Shown: one piece after another, positions 24,731 through 32,503 of the stretch
Numbering within the stretch: position 1 is the stretch's first letter
Layout of the letters: each line of letters begins with the position of its first letter
Source: Candidatus Binataceae bacterium
GTDB lineage: Bacteria; Desulfobacterota; Binatia; Binatales; Binataceae
Assembly (NCBI GenBank): GCA_035650475.1
Contig: DASRHP010000012.1
Coordinates: 608,059 to 672,058 of the forward strand
Length of the DNA: 64,000 nucleotides
Direction of reading: 5' to 3'
Position numbers and translations under genes: made by a program
The notes under the pieces: model-generated
What the model saw: the letters and a program-made list of their open reading frames with translations, nothing else
What the model was told of the DNA's origin: nothing
Database searches by the model: none

Positions 24731-25492
24731 ATGGCCAAGGTGTTGTTCGACAAGAAGGGGCCGGTCGCCTATGTCACGATCAACCGGCCCGAGGTGCTCA
24801 ACGCCTGCGATTTTGAGAGCTACGGGATGTTGTCGCGGATCTGGCGCGAGTTTCGCGAGGATCCGGCGCTGCGCGTCGCGATCATGACTGGCGCCGGCGA
24901 GCGTGCCTTCTGCGCCGGCAGCGACGTGAAGGCCAACTATGTCGAGCGGCCGAACGAGGACCTGCTCGACTCGCCCTACCAGGTGATGTTCGAGCTGACC
25001 AAGCCGGTCATCGCGGCGATCAACGGCCACGCCAACGGCGGCGGGCTCGAGCAGGCGCTGTGCTGCGACATCCGGGTGGCCGCCGAGCACGCGCAGTTCG
25101 GTCTGGGTGAGGTGCGCCTTGGATGGCTGCCCGGAGGGGGCGGGACTCAGCGGCTGCCGCGGCTGATCCCGCTCGGCCGCGCGCTCGAGATGCTCTACAC
25201 CGGCAACCGCATCGACGCGCAGGAGGCGCTGCGGCTGGGACTCGTCGATCACGTCGTGCCGATGGGGCAACTGATGGCGAAGTGCGAGGAAATCGCGGCT
25301 GAGATCTGCAAGAGCGCGCCGCTCGCGGTGCAGCGGATCAAGCAGGTCGTGATGCGCGGGCTGGACCTGCCGCTGGGTGACGCGCTCAGGCTCGAGCGCG
25401 AGGGCTACAAATGGCTGCAGACCACCGACGACGCGCGCGAGGGCGCGCGCGCCTTCGCCGAGAAGCGTCCGCCGCAATGGCAGTGCCGGTGA
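24731..25492 (+). CDS. Enoyl-CoA hydratase/isomerase family protein
   Basis: A crotonase of 253 aa with both catalytic glutamates: GGGLEQALCCD for the first and FGLGEVRLGWLPGGGG for the second. CAGSDVKANY and the C-terminal AFAEKRPPQW close the fold in the usual way. It is a plausible hydratase in fatty acid or aromatic CoA degradation. The chosen ATG follows CAGGGAGGA; the frame is open far upstream, but that part overlaps the AGPS-like gene in another frame and is not coding. The gene follows the AGPS-like gene by about 41 bp and is convergent with an LLM gene. Confidence 0.92.
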   Translation: MAKVLFDKKGPVAYVTINRPEVLNACDFESYGMLSRIWREFREDPALRVAIMTGAGERAFCAGSDVKANYVERPNEDLLDSPYQVMFELTKPVIAAINGHANGGGLEQALCCDIRVAAEHAQFGLGEVRLGWLPGGGGTQRLPRLIPLGRALEMLYTGNRIDAQEALRLGLVDHVVPMGQLMAKCEEIAAEICKSAPLAVQRIKQVVMRGLDLPLGDALRLEREGYKWLQTTDDAREGARAFAEKRPPQWQCR

Positions 25493-25494
25493 GG

Positions 25495-25512
25495 CACAGG
25501 CTTCAGCCTGTG
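25495..25512. repeat. Short palindrome between convergent genes, possible terminator or REP-like element
   Basis: CACAGGC-TTCA-GCCTGTG forms a perfect 7-bp stem with a 4-nt loop three bases after the enoyl-CoA hydratase stop. There is no U-rich tract. Similar CACAGGCTxxAGCCTGTG palindromes are dispersed in many bacterial genomes, so it could be a repeat unit as well as a weak terminator. Confidence 0.35.
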
Positions 25513-25569
25513 AACGCGATGAGCGTGAGAGCTAGGCCGCGTCCCGTTTCCCGCCGGGGAACGCAGCGG

Positions 25570-26871
25570 CTACTTGGCGCCGCCGGCGGCCGCTGCGGCG
25601 CTCTCCGCCGGATAGTCGGTGAGCTCGTCGAGCGCCGGCTTGATTTCCTTCATGAACAGGTTTAGCTGGCGCAGCACCTCCTCCTTGGGCATCTGCGCGT
25701 AGTGATAAATGAGCGTCAGATACTCGGCGGGGAACTGCTTGTATTCCTCGACCAGCGTTTTGCGCACGTGATCGACGGTGCCAGCGACCCACAGCCCGTA
25801 CTTGGTGACCGCCTTGGGGACGTCCTCGCGTGCGACCTTGTGGCGGCCCATCGCCGCGTAAAAGTTACGGAAGATGTCGGAGTCGTACTTGATGATCGAC
25901 TGCTCCGCCGCTTCCATCGTGTCGCCGAGATGCGGCATCCGCACCAGCGCCTGGTTCTGGCCCAGTGAGGTCGGGCGTCCCGCCGCGTGGGCCGCCTTGA
26001 CGTAAGCGCTGCCCAGCGTCAGCGCGGTGTTGAGCGAGGTGAAGTACAGCGGGATAAAGCCGCGGCGCGCCGCGTACTCGGCGCTCTCGGGCGAGCCGCT
26101 GGTGGCGACGAAGACCGGCGGATGCGGCCGCGTGTAGGGCGAGGGCACCACACTGACCCGCCGCACGTTGCCGTCGGCGTCAACCTCGCCGGGGGCGCCC
26201 AGCCGCGCCGTGACGCCCATCTTGGCCAGCGGCCAGTCGTTGACGCCGTCGGCGTAGGGGTACGGAATCTGCCAGGCATGGCCCTTGTACTCGATGCTCT
26301 CCTGGGTCCATGCCTTGACGACGATATCGACTTCTTCCTCGAAGATGCGGCGGTTGACTTCGTCGTCGTCGAAATGCTGTTTCTGCGGGTTCTTGCCGAA
26401 CAGCGCCGCCGGATCGACCTTGGCCGCCGACGGCGAGGTCGTGGCGCGGGTGCCGAGATGTTGCCCGACGACGTTGGTCCATCGCGACTGATAGCCGCGA
26501 GCGAAGCCCACGAAGAAGCGGCCTTGCGACAGATGGTCGAGGATCGCGGTCTCCTCGGCGACCCGGATAGGGTTCTGCGTGCTCATCACGTAGCCGAGCT
26601 GGCCCACGCGTACGCGCTTGGTGATCGCCGCCCAGTAGGCGTTGAGCACGCCCGGGTTGGGGCCGACCTCGTAACCCTCGGACCAGAAGTGATGCTCGAT
26701 GGTGGCGACGCCCCATACGCCGAGGTCGTCGGCGGCGCGGATGATGTCGTGCCAGCCGAGCAGGGTTTCTTGGTAGCGCTCGCGATGGCGGCCGATGGGG
26801 CGCAGGGCCGCGCGCTCCTCTTCGCTCGCGGCGGGAATCACTGGATAGAGCTGAAGTATTACTTTAACCAT
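25570..26871 (-). CDS. LLM-class flavin-dependent oxidoreductase
   Basis: A luciferase-like TIM-barrel protein of 433 aa. It shows the N-terminal strand VKVILQLYPVIPA, the ATIEHHFWSEGY region typical of bacterial luciferase-type enzymes, GQLGYVMSTQNPIRVAEETAILDHLSQGRFFVGFARGY split over two strands, and PPVFVATSGSPESAEYAARRG. The H-H-F-W element and insertions near DPAALFGK point to a flavin-dependent monooxygenase subgroup. Substrate is unknown. RBS AAGGAAGG precedes ATG. It follows the copper protein gene on the same strand after 140 bp, a gap that may hold its own promoter. Confidence 0.9.
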   Translation of the reverse strand: MVKVILQLYPVIPAASEEERAALRPIGRHRERYQETLLGWHDIIRAADDLGVWGVATIEHHFWSEGYEVGPNPGVLNAYWAAITKRVRVGQLGYVMSTQNPIRVAEETAILDHLSQGRFFVGFARGYQSRWTNVVGQHLGTRATTSPSAAKVDPAALFGKNPQKQHFDDDEVNRRIFEEEVDIVVKAWTQESIEYKGHAWQIPYPYADGVNDWPLAKMGVTARLGAPGEVDADGNVRRVSVVPSPYTRPHPPVFVATSGSPESAEYAARRGFIPLYFTSLNTALTLGSAYVKAAHAAGRPTSLGQNQALVRMPHLGDTMEAAEQSIIKYDSDIFRNFYAAMGRHKVAREDVPKAVTKYGLWVAGTVDHVRKTLVEEYKQFPAEYLTLIYHYAQMPKEEVLRQLNLFMKEIKPALDELTDYPAESAAAAAGGAK

Positions 26872-27011
26872 CGGCGCCTTCCTTGTTGCGCATCGGCGGG
26901 CAGCCGACGTGCGGCCCTCCTCGCCGTGGACTCTTATCGACCGTCGTTAGCACGCACCGCCGTGCAGCGGCAAGGGGCGAACGTACTGCGCGGCAGACGT
27001 CGTCAAGCGTG

Positions 27012-27881
27012 TCAGCGCGTGGCGCGAAAGATTCCCTGCGCGCCCTTGAGCGGGCGGGCCAGCGCGTGATCGATGAACGTATAGTCGCCCGGCTCGTGGA
27101 CGCGGAACTCGAACACCGCTCCGTCGCCGGGCCCAACCTCGAAGCTCGCGAGCCCATGAAGCGGGTCGGCGGGATTGCCGCCGCGATAGACGGTGCTGAA
27201 GATCGCGCCGGCCACGTGGAAGGTCGAGCTCAGGTTGGGGCCGGCGTTGACGAAAAAGACGCGCACCAATTCGCCGACCTTGATCGGAATCGGATGCTGG
27301 ACGAAGCGATCAACCATCCCGTCGAAGACCACGAAGTCCGGCCGCTCTTCCATCTGCTTGCGGCTGTCGCCGACGACCTGCCCCTTGTCGTCGGGTGTGC
27401 CGTAGAACTCGCCCTGTACGAGCATCACCTCGTGCGCCTTGCCATTGGGCCATCCGTTGCGCGGATCGACGATCATCATTCCGTACATCCCGTTGGCGAC
27501 GTGCGAGAGCGCAGGGATAGCGCTGCACTGGTAGAGAAAGACGCCGGGGCTCGCGGCGCGGAACGTGTAGCTCAGATTGCGTTGGTTCGGAGGCGCGTCG
27601 AAATGGAGTTTGGGGGCGAGCTCGGCGGCGTGGACGTCGAGCCCGTGCGCCATCGAGCTCGGATTGGAGAGCGCGACCGTTACATCGTCGCCCTGGCGTG
27701 CGCGCAGTACCGGCCCCGGCACCGTACCGTCGTAGGTCCAGGCGTCATAGGTGAGCCCGGTGCCGATGGTGATGCGCTTGTTCTCGACCGTCAGCGTGAA
27801 GTTCTTGTGCGCGCCGGCGGCCGGAGCTGCGCTCGCAATGGCCAGCGCGGCCGCAATCGCGGGCCCCAGCGCCTTTCGCAT
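27012..27881 (-). CDS. NirK-like two-domain cupredoxin with incomplete type 2 copper site
   Basis: A secreted copper protein of 289 aa: signal peptide RKALGPAIAAALAIASAAPA, then two cupredoxin domains. Counting from the ATG at 27881, the type 1 site is complete (H79, C119, H127, M132). In the type 2 site H84 and H272 are present, as are counterparts of the NirK catalytic Asp (D82) and second-shell His (H222), but the third copper ligand, the His directly before the type 1 Cys, is Gln (Q118, LYQCSAIPALSH). Nitrite reductase activity is therefore doubtful. A TTG at 27908 is a less likely start. It is the last gene of a probable three-gene operon after a secreted protein and a universal stress protein. 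Confidence 0.85.
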   Translation of the reverse strand: MRKALGPAIAAALAIASAAPAAGAHKNFTLTVENKRITIGTGLTYDAWTYDGTVPGPVLRARQGDDVTVALSNPSSMAHGLDVHAAELAPKLHFDAPPNQRNLSYTFRAASPGVFLYQCSAIPALSHVANGMYGMMIVDPRNGWPNGKAHEVMLVQGEFYGTPDDKGQVVGDSRKQMEERPDFVVFDGMVDRFVQHPIPIKVGELVRVFFVNAGPNLSSTFHVAGAIFSTVYRGGNPADPLHGLASFEVGPGDGAVFEFRVHEPGDYTFIDHALARPLKGAQGIFRATR

Positions 27882-27911
27882 GCGCGACGAATTTCCGATG
27901 GGGTCCAAGGT

Positions 27912-28436
27912 TCAGGAGGAAGGGGCGCGCCGCCTGGACGCAGCGGCTGGCCGCCTGGACGCAGCGGCGGGACGCGCGGTCAACGGTCCGGCAATCGGGC
28001 GAATCGTGAGCACCGGGCAGGCCGCGTTGCGCATGACCGCCTCTGCCACGCTACCGACGAAGACGTGCCTAAGCCCGCTGCGCCCATGCGTAGCCATCAC
28101 GATCAGGTCGGCATCGAGATCGCGCGCGACGGCGAGGATACTGCGTGGGACGTCAGAGACGAACGCGACGCGGGTGTGGATCGCATAGGGCGTTCGGCCA
28201 AGGCGGCGACGGGCGACGTCCTTGAGCCGGCGCGTCGCTTCGGCTTCCGCCGACGCCTCGTCGGCGGCCAGCGGCAGACTGCCCCTGTCCGTCAGCATCG
28301 GCAGGATCGGCAGCGCGTGCAGCAGGTGGATCGTCGCGCCCATGTCGGCGGCGAGGCGGCGCGCGTGAGCGAGCGCGGCGAGCGAGTTCTCGTCGAAATC
28401 GATCGGGCAGAGGATAGTCTTGTAGGGGTATCGCAT
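27912..28436 (-). CDS. Universal stress protein (UspA family) with repeated basic tail
   Basis: A single Usp domain of about 145 residues plus an extra tail, 174 aa in total. The start YKTILCPIDFDENSLAAL has the first strand and Asp that binds ATP, and MATHGRSGLRHVFVGSVAE gives the ATP-binding G-x2-G-x9-G-S motif, so it probably binds nucleotide. The C-terminal 25 or so residues contain RPAAASR twice in tandem, caused by a 21-bp direct duplication at 27931-27972. It lies 24 bp after the secreted protein gene and 30 bp before the copper protein gene. Confidence 0.92.
   Translation of the reverse strand: MRYPYKTILCPIDFDENSLAALAHARRLAADMGATIHLLHALPILPMLTDRGSLPLAADEASAEAEATRRLKDVARRRLGRTPYAIHTRVAFVSDVPRSILAVARDLDADLIVMATHGRSGLRHVFVGSVAEAVMRNAACPVLTIRPIAGPLTARPAAASRRPAAASRRRAPSS
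27931..27972. repeat. Two tandem 21-bp units in the 3' end of the usp gene
   Basis: Units 27931-27951 and 27952-27972 agree except for the last few bases and encode the duplicated RPAAASR heptapeptide on the - strand. In-frame unit length suggests recent slippage or duplication tolerated at the protein tail. Confidence 0.85.
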
Positions 28437-28460
28437 GGTATGCCCGCTTGCGCTCTCAGG

Positions 28461-28973
28461 CTACGAGACGTCAGCGCCGAGGCGATGGAGGATGTCCTCT
28501 TCGAGCACGCCGGTCGAGATGCATTGGGTCTGTTTGACCTCGGCGCCGATGGCGTATGTTCCGTTGAAGTCGGCTTTCACCACCGCCCAGGTTATCCATT
28601 TGGTGGTCGGTTCGAGCCTGACGGTGAGCGTGACCGAGCCGTCGCGCAGGACATCGAGAAGGTCCAGCGGCCCCATCCGGCAAAACGCCCATCGCGCCCA
28701 GCTAGCCGAATCGATATTGCTCCGCCGCGCCACGATCGTGCGGGTCGGGACGTCGACGCTGATAATAGTGAAGGGGCCGAATTTGCCGCCGCTCAGATCC
28801 GCCTCGAGCCGGGAGAAGAGCGCCTCGGGCTGGCCGGTCAACTGCCCGCGATGCGCGACGGCGGCGGGCGCCGCGGCAGCGGACGCGCCCTGGCTTGGCG
28901 GCGTTTGTGCCGCAGCCGCAGCAGCGCCAAGCGCGAGGACCGCCGCAGCGAGCAGAGCGAAGGTCTGTTTCAT
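28461..28973 (-). CDS. Secreted protein of unknown function
   Basis: A 170-aa protein with a clear Sec signal peptide (KQTFALLAAAVLALGAAAAAAQT) followed by an Ala/Gln/Pro linker. The mature part of about 130 residues has no recognised family; it has two cysteines (AFCRM and TQCIS) that could pair in the periplasm, and alternates short strands such as FTIISVDVPTRTIVARR and SVTLTVRLEPTTKWITWAVV. It begins the probable operon with the universal stress protein and the NirK-like copper protein, so a role in periplasmic redox or stress is possible but only inferred. Confidence 0.7.
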   Translation of the reverse strand: MKQTFALLAAAVLALGAAAAAAQTPPSQGASAAAAPAAVAHRGQLTGQPEALFSRLEADLSGGKFGPFTIISVDVPTRTIVARRSNIDSASWARWAFCRMGPLDLLDVLRDGSVTLTVRLEPTTKWITWAVVKADFNGTYAIGAEVKQTQCISTGVLEEDILHRLGADVS

Positions 28974-29035
28974 CCCGCATCTCCTCCATGCCGCACCTCC
29001 ACTGCGCCACGCGGCCCGCAGGGCGCGGGGCGCGC

Positions 29036-30043
29036 TTACGCACCCACCATCGCGCGCATCGTGTTGCGGAAATCGCGCTCGGCCGTGCGTCCCGGCCCGA
29101 TCGGAAAAACCACCGGATGGGTTATGCCGACGGCGCGGAAGCTGGCGACGAACTTGCGGCCCGCCTCCGGCGGGCCGAACGCCCCGATACGGCGCATATC
29201 GTCATCGCTGAAGGCCTTGTGGGCTTCGTCACGCTTGCCTTCACGCCACAGCCGGCGCACTTCGGCGAACTGCGCGCCGAGCCCCTGATGTTCGAACATC
29301 TGGTTGTATGCATCGACGAAGGCGTAACCGGCAAGCTCGCGCTTGAACGCGTCGAGCGCGGCGTCGGGCTCGTCAGTGATGCACATCCGCAGATAGATCG
29401 CTATATCAACCTCGTCGGGATTGCGGCCGGCCTTGGTCGCGCCCGCGCGCACCTCGGCGATCTTCTCGGCCATCACCTCCGGCGGCGAGTAGTTGAGCAG
29501 CACGCCGTCGGCGACTTCGCCCGCCAGCCGCAGCATCGGGGGGTTGAGCGCGGCGAGATAAATCCGCGGCGGGTGCGCGGCCGTGGTGCGCAGGCTGTGG
29601 CGGAAGTCGCACCTGTACACCTTGCCTTCGAACTTGCAGCGGCCGTTTTTGAACAGCTCGCGCATGATATGCACGCACTCGCGCATCGCGGTCACCGGCA
29701 GCCGATAGGACGCGCCGTGCCAGCGCTCGACGATCACCGGGCTGGAGACGCCGAGCCCGGCGACCGCGCGCCCGCCCGAGAGCTCGTTCAGCGCGAGCGC
29801 CTCCATCGCGAGCACCCCCGGTGTGCGGATCTGGATCGGCACCACGCCGGTGGCAAGGTCCACGCGCTTGGTCGCCAGTGCGCATGGCGCGAGACTGACG
29901 AAGGCATTGGGGCCGGCAACTTCGGCGACCCATACTGAGGAGTAACCGCTCTCCTCGGCCTCGCGCGAGAGATCGCCGATCGAGTTGAAGGCGGAGGAGA
30001 CGATCGAGAGATGGAGTCCGAGCTTGTTGGCTTGCGACGGCAT
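29036..30043 (-). CDS. LLM-class F420-dependent oxidoreductase
   Basis: A 335-aa single-domain TIM barrel of the luciferase-like family. Typical elements are LGLHLSIVSSAF at the N-terminus, EESGYSSVWVAEVAGPNAF, ATGVVPIQIRTPGVLAMEALALNELSGGRAVAGLG (across strands 3 and 4) and PPRIYLAALNPPMLRLAGEVADGVLLNY. These match F420-dependent methylene-tetrahydromethanopterin-reductase-like oxidoreductases more than luciferase-type monooxygenases. Cofactor preference is inferred from family resemblance. The gene lies 62 bp upstream of the secreted-protein operon on the same strand and is divergent from an alpha/beta hydrolase. Confidence 0.9.
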   Translation of the reverse strand: MPSQANKLGLHLSIVSSAFNSIGDLSREAEESGYSSVWVAEVAGPNAFVSLAPCALATKRVDLATGVVPIQIRTPGVLAMEALALNELSGGRAVAGLGVSSPVIVERWHGASYRLPVTAMRECVHIMRELFKNGRCKFEGKVYRCDFRHSLRTTAAHPPRIYLAALNPPMLRLAGEVADGVLLNYSPPEVMAEKIAEVRAGATKAGRNPDEVDIAIYLRMCITDEPDAALDAFKRELAGYAFVDAYNQMFEHQGLGAQFAEVRRLWREGKRDEAHKAFSDDDMRRIGAFGPPEAGRKFVASFRAVGITHPVVFPIGPGRTAERDFRNTMRAMVGA

Positions 30044-30174
30044 CGTGTACCCGGTTGCAAGGAGATCAGAGTCAGCGCGATTGTGCCGCTATCGCGCGCA
30101 GGTGCGCAAGCCGCGCGGTTGCTCAGCCGCCGCCGCGCCGATTAGGATTTGAGCCGAGACGGACCCGGCTCGCG

Positions 30175-30945
30175 ATGCCATTCTTCGATTCCGACGGAAT
30201 CCGAATTCACTACCTGGACGAGGGACGCGGCGCACCGGTGGTGATGGTCCACGGCTTCGGCCTGAGCGCGCTGGAGAACTGGACGCGCACCGGGATGGTC
30301 GAGCGGCTGGCGCGGCGCGCGCGCGTGCTCGCGCTCGACGTGCGCGGCCACGGCGAGAGCGACAAACCGCACGATCCGGCGTTGTACGGCCTGGGAATCG
30401 TAAGCGGCGACATCGTGCGCCTGCTCGGCCATCTGGGGATCGAGCGTACACGGATCGTGGGCTACTCGATGGGCAGCCGGATCGCGTTGGAGATGCTGAT
30501 GCGCCATCAGGGGTGCCTGAGCGCCGCCGTGCTCGGCGGTTTCGGCGTGGGCGGGCAAATCAGGGTCCCCGGTCAGCGCAATCGCATCGCCGCCGCCCTG
30601 CTCGAGGAGGACCCCGCGATGATCGAGGACGTGATGGCGCGCCGCTTTCGGCGCGGCGCCGAGCGCAACGGCAAGGATCTGCGCGCGCTCGCCGCCTACA
30701 TCAGCGCCGAGGAGACGACCGACGCCGAGGCCTCGGTCGATTTCGCCGCGCTCGCGCGCCTGAGGATCCCGGTGATGGTAGCGACGGGCGATCGCGACGC
30801 GATCGCCGGCGACCCGCGTCCGCTCGCCGGATGGTTTCCCGACGCGCGCATCGAGCTCATCGAGGGCGGAGATCACGTCTCGGTGCCCGCCGACGTTCGT
30901 TTCCAGCAGGCGGTCGAGAGATTTATCGCCGCGCTGCCGAAATGA
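30175..30945 (+). CDS. Alpha/beta hydrolase
   Basis: A 256-aa single-domain hydrolase. The oxyanion-hole motif VHGFGLSALENW, ALDVRGHGESDKP, the nucleophile elbow GYSMGS, an acid near VMVATGDRDAIAG and a C-terminal His in EGGDHVSVP make a complete Ser-Asp-His triad. It resembles haloperoxidase/esterase-type or MhpC-like hydrolases; the substrate is unknown. The frame is open upstream to 30055, but ATG at 30175 begins directly at the conserved first strand. It converges on the end of the type II secretion operon with 36 bp between stops. Confidence 0.9.
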   Translation: MPFFDSDGIRIHYLDEGRGAPVVMVHGFGLSALENWTRTGMVERLARRARVLALDVRGHGESDKPHDPALYGLGIVSGDIVRLLGHLGIERTRIVGYSMGSRIALEMLMRHQGCLSAAVLGGFGVGGQIRVPGQRNRIAAALLEEDPAMIEDVMARRFRRGAERNGKDLRALAAYISAEETTDAEASVDFAALARLRIPVMVATGDRDAIAGDPRPLAGWFPDARIELIEGGDHVSVPADVRFQQAVERFIAALPK

Positions 30946-30981
30946 CGCACATGCGCCGGTTCCGCCGTCGCCGCCCTTTCG

Positions 30982-31845
30982 TCAACTGATTGACGGGCGC
31001 AGCAGCGGGCCGGTCAGTACGTAGGGCTGGTGTGGCCCGGGCGGATGGGGCAGGAGGCCGAACAGCACGCCCAGCCGTGTGCGCCCCGCGGGCGAAGGCT
31101 CGATCGTGACGCGCAGGTCGACGTCGGTCTGCGCGGCGTCGGGTCCGAGACGGACGGTGCCGCGCCCGGAAACGATGCCGTCGGGGCCGCGGCCGTCGAG
31201 CCGGGTCACCTCGAGCGCGCCGCGCGCCAGCCGCAGCGAGCCTTTGACAGCGCCCAAACGAATGGGTGCGAAGCCGCGCGCCACGCGGATCGTCAGATCG
31301 GCGGCGTGAAAGTCGATCTGCGCACGTGCCCCCTTCGGGTCGTTGCCCGCAAGCTGCGCCCAGCCGTCGCCAGAGAGCCGGCCCAACACGTTGGCGCCGA
31401 GGCTGTGCAGGACGGCTATCCGCGCCAGGCCGACGTCGCTCAGGCTGAAACTGAGGCCGATTCCGGCGCCCTTGCGATAGACCGTCGCATGCAATGCCCC
31501 GCCGTACATGTGTGCGCGCACGCGTACTCCGGGCTCGCCCAGCAACAGCGCGCCGAAGGCTGGCGCAAGAGTCACGCTTGAGCTTTCAAGCTCGAACGGC
31601 GCCGACGGCTCGGTTGAAACGAGCCGCACGTCGCTGAGCGCGGCGCCGATTGGCGGGCTGAATCCCTGGCCCGCCGAGCTCAGGCTGAGACTGAAAGGTT
31701 GGAGCAGCGCCGACAGCGTGGCCGCGTACGGAAAGGTTGCGGCGAGCGAACCCACAAACACGGCGACGCCGAAGCCGGAATAGGCGAGGGCACGCAGGTG
31801 GGCACGCGCGAAGGCGACAAGCCGCACGGTGAGCTGCTCACGCAT
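30982..31845 (-). CDS. gspN: Type II secretion system protein GspN
   Basis: Last gene of the gsp operon. The 287-aa product has one N-terminal membrane segment (ALAYSGFGVAVFVGSLAATF) and a long periplasmic part predicted to be beta-rich, with repeated patterns such as VTLAPAFGALLLGEPGVRV, ADLTIRVARGF and GSLRLARGALEVTRLDG. This AsmA-like organisation is typical of GspN, an accessory inner-membrane component. It overlaps gspM by 8 bp. The position after gspM and length support the name more than any single motif. Confidence 0.82.
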   Translation of the reverse strand: MREQLTVRLVAFARAHLRALAYSGFGVAVFVGSLAATFPYAATLSALLQPFSLSLSSAGQGFSPPIGAALSDVRLVSTEPSAPFELESSSVTLAPAFGALLLGEPGVRVRAHMYGGALHATVYRKGAGIGLSFSLSDVGLARIAVLHSLGANVLGRLSGDGWAQLAGNDPKGARAQIDFHAADLTIRVARGFAPIRLGAVKGSLRLARGALEVTRLDGRGPDGIVSGRGTVRLGPDAAQTDVDLRVTIEPSPAGRTRLGVLFGLLPHPPGPHQPYVLTGPLLRPSIS

Positions 31846-32500
31846 TGCGGCCCAGCGCGACGCAGGTCATGTCGACGTCGAACGTATGCGGATCCTGGGT
31901 GCGGCGCGCGATATGCAGGCTGGAGACGGTCACCGGGACGTTCAGGCTTTGCAGGCCATAGAGCGTGTCCACGATCTGCCCGAGACTGAGTGCATTGAGC
32001 CGGACCTCGACCGTATGCTGGGTCAGGCCGCCGGGGATCTGCTTGTCGGCCGGCGTGATCGACCCGATCTTGTCCTTACCGGGCGCACTTGTCAGCGCCT
32101 GCTCGATTACCGAAAAGAGCGAAAAATCCCCGCCCGCCGGCACCGTCCGCTTGCGCATCGTGGCGAGGTCGGCCTGGAGTTGCCAGTAGGTGCGCACCAT
32201 GTGCGCGACGTCCACCGCATCATGCTGGCGCTGCTGGATGCGGCTGCCCAACCCGCCAACCGCAGCCGCGATCGGCGCGTAAACGAAGTTGTAGACAAGG
32301 AAGAAGGCGAACACCACGCCGAGGACGCGCACCAGAAGACGCTCGCGCGGTTCGAGCTTCTGGTACCTGGCGCGAACTGCCGCCGCGAGCGGGGCGAACG
32401 CCTCTCTTCCGTGCGCGCGCAGCGCGTTCCATCCGGACGCTAACGGCGCGGCCAGCGCGCCGCCTACACGTTCGAGCCGCTTGCGTATCGCGTCGAACAT
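31838..32500 (-). CDS. gspM: Type II secretion system protein GspM
   Basis: A 220-aa inner-membrane protein of the secretion platform. It has a cytoplasmic N-terminal part, one transmembrane helix (LLVRVLGVVFAFFLVYNFVYAPI) preceded by the basic-acidic YQKLEPRERL that is characteristic of GspM/PilO-type proteins, and a periplasmic ferredoxin-like domain. It is expected to pair with GspL, whose stop lies 3 bp upstream of this start. The C-terminal region SLGQIVDTLYGLQSLNVPVTV fits the periplasmic alpha-beta-beta fold. Confidence 0.88.
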   Translation of the reverse strand: MFDAIRKRLERVGGALAAPLASGWNALRAHGREAFAPLAAAVRARYQKLEPRERLLVRVLGVVFAFFLVYNFVYAPIAAAVGGLGSRIQQRQHDAVDVAHMVRTYWQLQADLATMRKRTVPAGGDFSLFSVIEQALTSAPGKDKIGSITPADKQIPGGLTQHTVEVRLNALSLGQIVDTLYGLQSLNVPVTVSSLHIARRTQDPHTFDVDMTCVALGRNA

Positions 32501-32503
32501 CGG

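Noticed and set aside
27012..27881. Copper-containing nitrite reductase (nirK) as a functional name
   Set aside because: One of the three type 2 copper histidines is Gln, so the enzymatic name is not supported although the fold is the same.
26883..29288. Open + strand frame of 801 codons over the copper protein, stress protein and secreted protein genes
   Set aside because: Shadow frame; the three - strand genes have signal peptides, ligands and motifs, while this frame has none.
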